From positions 1,984,001-2,048,000 of the forward strand of contig NZ_CP016756.1 in assembly GCF_001700965.1 (NCBI RefSeq): a DNA stretch of 64,000 nt, given 5' to 3'. The notes under the pieces are model-generated. The model was given only the letters and a program-made list of their open reading frames with translations. It did no database searches and had not been told where the DNA came from. Origin of the DNA: Stenotrophomonas nitritireducens. GTDB lineage: Bacteria; Pseudomonadota; Gammaproteobacteria; Xanthomonadales; Xanthomonadaceae. Positions 61,357 through 64,000 of this stretch are shown here, piece after piece (the stretch's first letter is position 1; every line of letters starts with the position of its first letter). The position numbers were made by a program, and so were the translations under genes.

Positions 61357-62295
61357 ATGCGCATCCTGATTCTCGGTGCTGGTGGTACTGGTGGTTACTT
61401 TGGTGGTCGGCTGGCCCAGGCCGGCATTGATGTCACTTTTCTGGTGCGGCCCAACCGCGCTGCGCAGCTGGACCGCGATGGCCTGGTGATTCGCAGCCCG
61501 CTCGGCGATGCCGCGTTTCCGGTCGCCCACGTCACGGCCGAGACCTTGCCGCAACTGGCAAAGGAAAATCCCTTCGATCTGGTCATCCTCAGCTGCAAGG
61601 CCTATGACCTGGACAGTTCGATCGACGCGATCGCGCCTGCGGTAGCTGCCACCACCACGGTGCTGCCCATCCTCAATGGCCTGCGCCACTACGCGGTGCT
61701 GGATGCACGCTTCGGACCCGAGCGCGTGCTCGGCGGGCTGTGCTTCATCAGCGCGACCAAGGCCGAGGATGGCGCGGTGCTGCACCTGGACAAGCCGGCC
61801 AAGCTGACCTTCGGCGAACGTGATGGCGTAGCTGACAGCGCGCGCGTGACCGCCTTGGCCAAGGCCTGCGAACAGGCCGGCATCGATCACGTCGCCTCGG
61901 CCGACATCGCCCAGGAGCAATGGATCAAATACAGCTTCCTGACCGCACTGGCCGCCGGCACCTGCCTGATGCGCGCCGATGTAGGCACCATCGTCGCCAG
62001 CGACCACGGCAGCGCTTTCATGCAAGCCTTGTATGCGGAATGCCTGGCGGTCGCCGCGCAGGCCGGCCAGCCGATTCCGGCGAAGGCACAGGAGATCGCG
62101 CTGGGTGCCATCACCAAACCCGGCTCACCGATCAAGGCGTCGATGCTGCGTGACCTGGAAGCCGGTCAACGCGTGGAAGCCGCGCATATCGTCGGTGACA
62201 TGCTGGGCCGGGCGCTGGCCGCCGGGCAAGCCGCACCGCTGCTGCAGGCGGCGTATTGCCACCTGCAGGCCTACGAGGCCCAGCGCGCGGTTTGA
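61357..62295 (+). CDS. Ketopantoate reductase family protein (PanE-like)
   Basis: Protein of 312 residues. Rossmann start MRILILGAGGTGGYFGGRLAQAG, catalytic-type Lys in LILSCKAYDLDSS or the later EQWIKYSFLTAL (the usual catalytic Lys region), and the KPGSPIKASMLRDLEAGQRVE end with the conserved Ser and Glu. Reduces ketopantoate to pantoate in pantothenate synthesis, but paralogs of unknown substrate exist, so I give no gene symbol. The frame is open far upstream through yadH; the ATG at 61357 (or 61342) is the start. Confidence 0.88.
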   Translation: MRILILGAGGTGGYFGGRLAQAGIDVTFLVRPNRAAQLDRDGLVIRSPLGDAAFPVAHVTAETLPQLAKENPFDLVILSCKAYDLDSSIDAIAPAVAATTTVLPILNGLRHYAVLDARFGPERVLGGLCFISATKAEDGAVLHLDKPAKLTFGERDGVADSARVTALAKACEQAGIDHVASADIAQEQWIKYSFLTALAAGTCLMRADVGTIVASDHGSAFMQALYAECLAVAAQAGQPIPAKAQEIALGAITKPGSPIKASMLRDLEAGQRVEAAHIVGDMLGRALAAGQAAPLLQAAYCHLQAYEAQRAV

Positions 62296-62310
62296 AGCCG
62301 GCGCCTGCGC

Positions 62311-63120
62311 TCAGACCGGCGGCAGGCGGAAGAAGGCACGGGTCGCCGCGGTCGCATTGGCCGCGGTAACAGCCACATCCTCGCCGCGGTCGCGTGCAAG
62401 TTCTTCGACGATATGCGACAGGAACGCCGGCTCGTTGCGGCGGTCCTTGGGCAGCGGCCGCATCGTGCGCGGCAGCAGGTAGGGCGCGTCGGTCTCGATC
62501 ATCAGCCGCTCGGCGGGGATGTGTTTGACCAGCTCGCGCAGGTGCGCACCACGGCGTTCGTCGCACAGCCAGCCGGTGATGCCGATGTACCAATCGCGGT
62601 CCAGGTAATCGAACAACTCGCGACGCTCGGCGGTGAAGCAATGCACCACCGCCGGGCCGAGCTTGCCGTCGAAGTTCTTCATCATCGCCAGGAAGTCATC
62701 GTGGGCATCGCGCTGGTGCAGGAACAAGGGCTTGCCCACGCCATCAACTGCCAGGTCCACGGCAATCTGCAACTGCTGCTCGAAGGCCTTGCGCTGGGCC
62801 GGACGCGGCGAGAAATCGCGGTTGTAGTCCAGCCCACACTCGCCCACCGCCACCACCTCCGGGTGTGCCTGCAGCGCGCGCATTTCGGCATCGCATTCGT
62901 CGGTGTATTCACTGGCGTGATGCGGATGCACGCCGGCGGTGGCGTACAGGAAACCGGGATGGCGCTGCGCCATTGCCAGCGCCATCGGCGAATGCTCGCG
63001 GCTGGCGCCGGTGATCACCATCTGCACCACGCCGGCGGCCTTGGCGCGCTCCAGCACCGCGTCCAGGTCGCGATCAAAGGATTCGTGGGTGAGGTTGGCG
63101 CCGATGTCGATCAGTTGCAT
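62311..63120 (-). CDS. tatD: TatD family metal-dependent hydrolase/DNase
   Basis: Protein of 269 residues. TIM-barrel metal-site motifs: IGANLTHESF near the start, GECGLDYNRDF, HQRDAHDDF, VVHCFTA and ETDAPYLLPR. The order and spacing match E. coli TatD (3'-5' DNase). Start at 63120; earlier in-frame codons to 63171 are unrelated. Confidence 0.93.
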   Translation of the reverse strand: MQLIDIGANLTHESFDRDLDAVLERAKAAGVVQMVITGASREHSPMALAMAQRHPGFLYATAGVHPHHASEYTDECDAEMRALQAHPEVVAVGECGLDYNRDFSPRPAQRKAFEQQLQIAVDLAVDGVGKPLFLHQRDAHDDFLAMMKNFDGKLGPAVVHCFTAERRELFDYLDRDWYIGITGWLCDERRGAHLRELVKHIPAERLMIETDAPYLLPRTMRPLPKDRRNEPAFLSHIVEELARDRGEDVAVTAANATAATRAFFRLPPV

Positions 63121-63200
63121 TGAGCTGGAAATAGGCAGACAGAAAACGTGATTGTAGAGGTTTGGTTCCAACCCAGCCCCCGAACCATGAACGAAGCCCG

Positions 63201-63340
63201 GTAGCCCGGGTAAGCGCAGCGCACCCGGGGCAGTTTGCTGAATCGCAGGGACCGCGCGAAAAGCCCCGGGTGCGCTGCGCTTACCCGGGCTACGGGCTTA
63301 CCCGGGCTACGGGCTTACCCGGGCTACGCGGCTACCGGGC
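63201..63340. repeat. Third GTAG-headed REP family and a 17-bp tandem array
   Basis: GTAGCCCGGGTAAGCGCAGC at 63201 has its inverted partner ending in CGGGCTAC at 63293. This is followed by two more copies of the TTACCCGGGCTACGGGC unit, giving three tandem 17-bp units from about 63281 to 63330. It lies between divergent tatD and hrpB. Confidence 0.85.
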
Positions 63341-63371
63341 GCTTGGCGCGTGCGGCTTCTACAATGCGCCG

Positions 63372-64000
63372 ATGGCAACTGCATTCCCCATCACCCCGCT
63401 GCTCCCTGACATCCTGCAACAGCTGGCCGCGCATTCGCGGCTGGTACTGGAAGCACCGACCGGCGCCGGCAAGACCACCCAGGTGCCGCTGGCACTGCTG
63501 GACGCACCGTGGCTGCAGGGCGGCAAAATCCTCATGCTGGAACCACGCCGCGTGGCCGCGCGCAGCGCCGCCACCTTCATGGCCCGGCAGCTGGGCGAAC
63601 CGGTTGGCGAAACCGTTGGTTACCGCATCCGTTTCGAGAACACGGTTTCCGCGCGTACCCGCGTTGAAGTGGTGACCGAAGGCATCCTGACCCGGATGCT
63701 GCAGGATGACCCGCTGCTGGAAGGCGTGGGCGCGCTGCTGTTCGATGAATTCCACGAACGCCATCTGTCAGCCGACCTGGGCCTGGCGCTGGCGCTGGAC
63801 GTGCAGGCACAGCTGCGCGAGGACCTGCGCATCGTGGTGATGTCGGCCACCCTGGATGGCGAGCGGCTGGCACAGTTTCTGGACGCGCCGCGCCTTTCCA
63901 GCGAAGGCCGCAGCTACCCGGTGGACGTGAGCCATTTCCCGGCGCGACGCGACGAAACCCTGGAAGCACAGACACGCCGCGCGGTGGAACAGGCGGTGGC
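63372..64000 (+). CDS. hrpB: ATP-dependent RNA helicase HrpB, cut by window end
   Basis: Open from the ATG at 63372 to the window end, about 209 codons. Starts MATAFPITPLLPDILQQL; Walker A APTGAGKTTQVP; DEAH-type box DEFHERH; VVMSATLDG follows. The full protein is about 800-840 residues in relatives. Its role in E. coli is not essential; it belongs to the DExH helicases. Confidence 0.92.
   Translation, partial: MATAFPITPLLPDILQQLAAHSRLVLEAPTGAGKTTQVPLALLDAPWLQGGKILMLEPRRVAARSAATFMARQLGEPVGETVGYRIRFENTVSARTRVEVVTEGILTRMLQDDPLLEGVGALLFDEFHERHLSADLGLALALDVQAQLREDLRIVVMSATLDGERLAQFLDAPRLSSEGRSYPVDVSHFPARRDETLEAQTRRAVEQAV

Overview
The window is high-GC gammaproteobacterial chromosome and looks like Xanthomonadaceae, most probably Stenotrophomonas. 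Three things point there: GTAG-headed palindromic repeats of the SMAG type (S. maltophilia GTAG) scattered between genes, a chromosomal integron beside ilvD as described in xanthomonads, and a TTAG-N6-TACTA LexA-type box in the integron control region. No rRNA, tRNA or CRISPR array was seen.

Layout. 1-2.6 kb holds the end of a biotin operon (bioF partial, bioH, bioC). 2.6-5.7 kb holds a repeat block, a YdcF-like protein coupled to a threonine/serine dehydratase, and a Gly/Tyr/His-rich lipoprotein. 6.2-9.0 kb holds mnmG and a gamma-carbonic-anhydrase-like protein. 9.1-17.1 kb is a seven-gene cell-envelope cluster: DUF2167, RDD, SpoIIM-like, DUF4129, DUF4350, MoxR ATPase, DUF58. 17.1-19.3 kb holds a tandem REP block and a YgiB-YgiC-like pair. 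19.9-21.7 kb is ilvD.

From 21.7 to about 29.7 kb lies a chromosomal integron: a full-length intI facing ilvD, a control region with a candidate cassette promoter and LexA box, and about 16 gene cassettes, all in one direction. Most are separated by near-identical 60-bp attC sites. The cassette genes have lower GC than the core and are mostly small unknowns. Recognisable ones are a stand-alone LysR-type winged-helix domain, a MazF/PemK toxin with no antitoxin, a CxxC/HxxC small protein and an exported trypsin-like protease. Two cassettes (1 and 5) are near-identical copies, one appears to have no gene, and one gene is frameshifted. attC sites become degenerate toward the distal end, and the array abuts a broken RibD-C/DHFR-like gene.

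Beyond the integron: a VOC protein, two unknown genes, rluE, an exported methyltransferase-like protein, an aldo/keto reductase, a LysR-MFS divergent pair with dkgB, an alpha/beta hydrolase, a PatZ-like acyl-CoA synthetase/acetyltransferase, mgtE, a KefB/C-like antiporter, an exported DUF885 hydrolase, a DPP-IV-like peptidase, a YfcG-like GST, a YqhA-like protein, a TonB-domain lipoprotein, a NatAB-like ABC exporter with a TAP-like hydrolase, a small Xre regulator with a membrane partner, a ferredoxin-NADP reductase, a YadGH-like ABC system, a ketopantoate-reductase-like enzyme, tatD, and the 5' part of hrpB cut by the window end.

Three GTAG-headed REP families and a C/T-rich palindromic repeat fill most gaps without genes, often as tandem or inverted composites and often beside intrinsic terminators.
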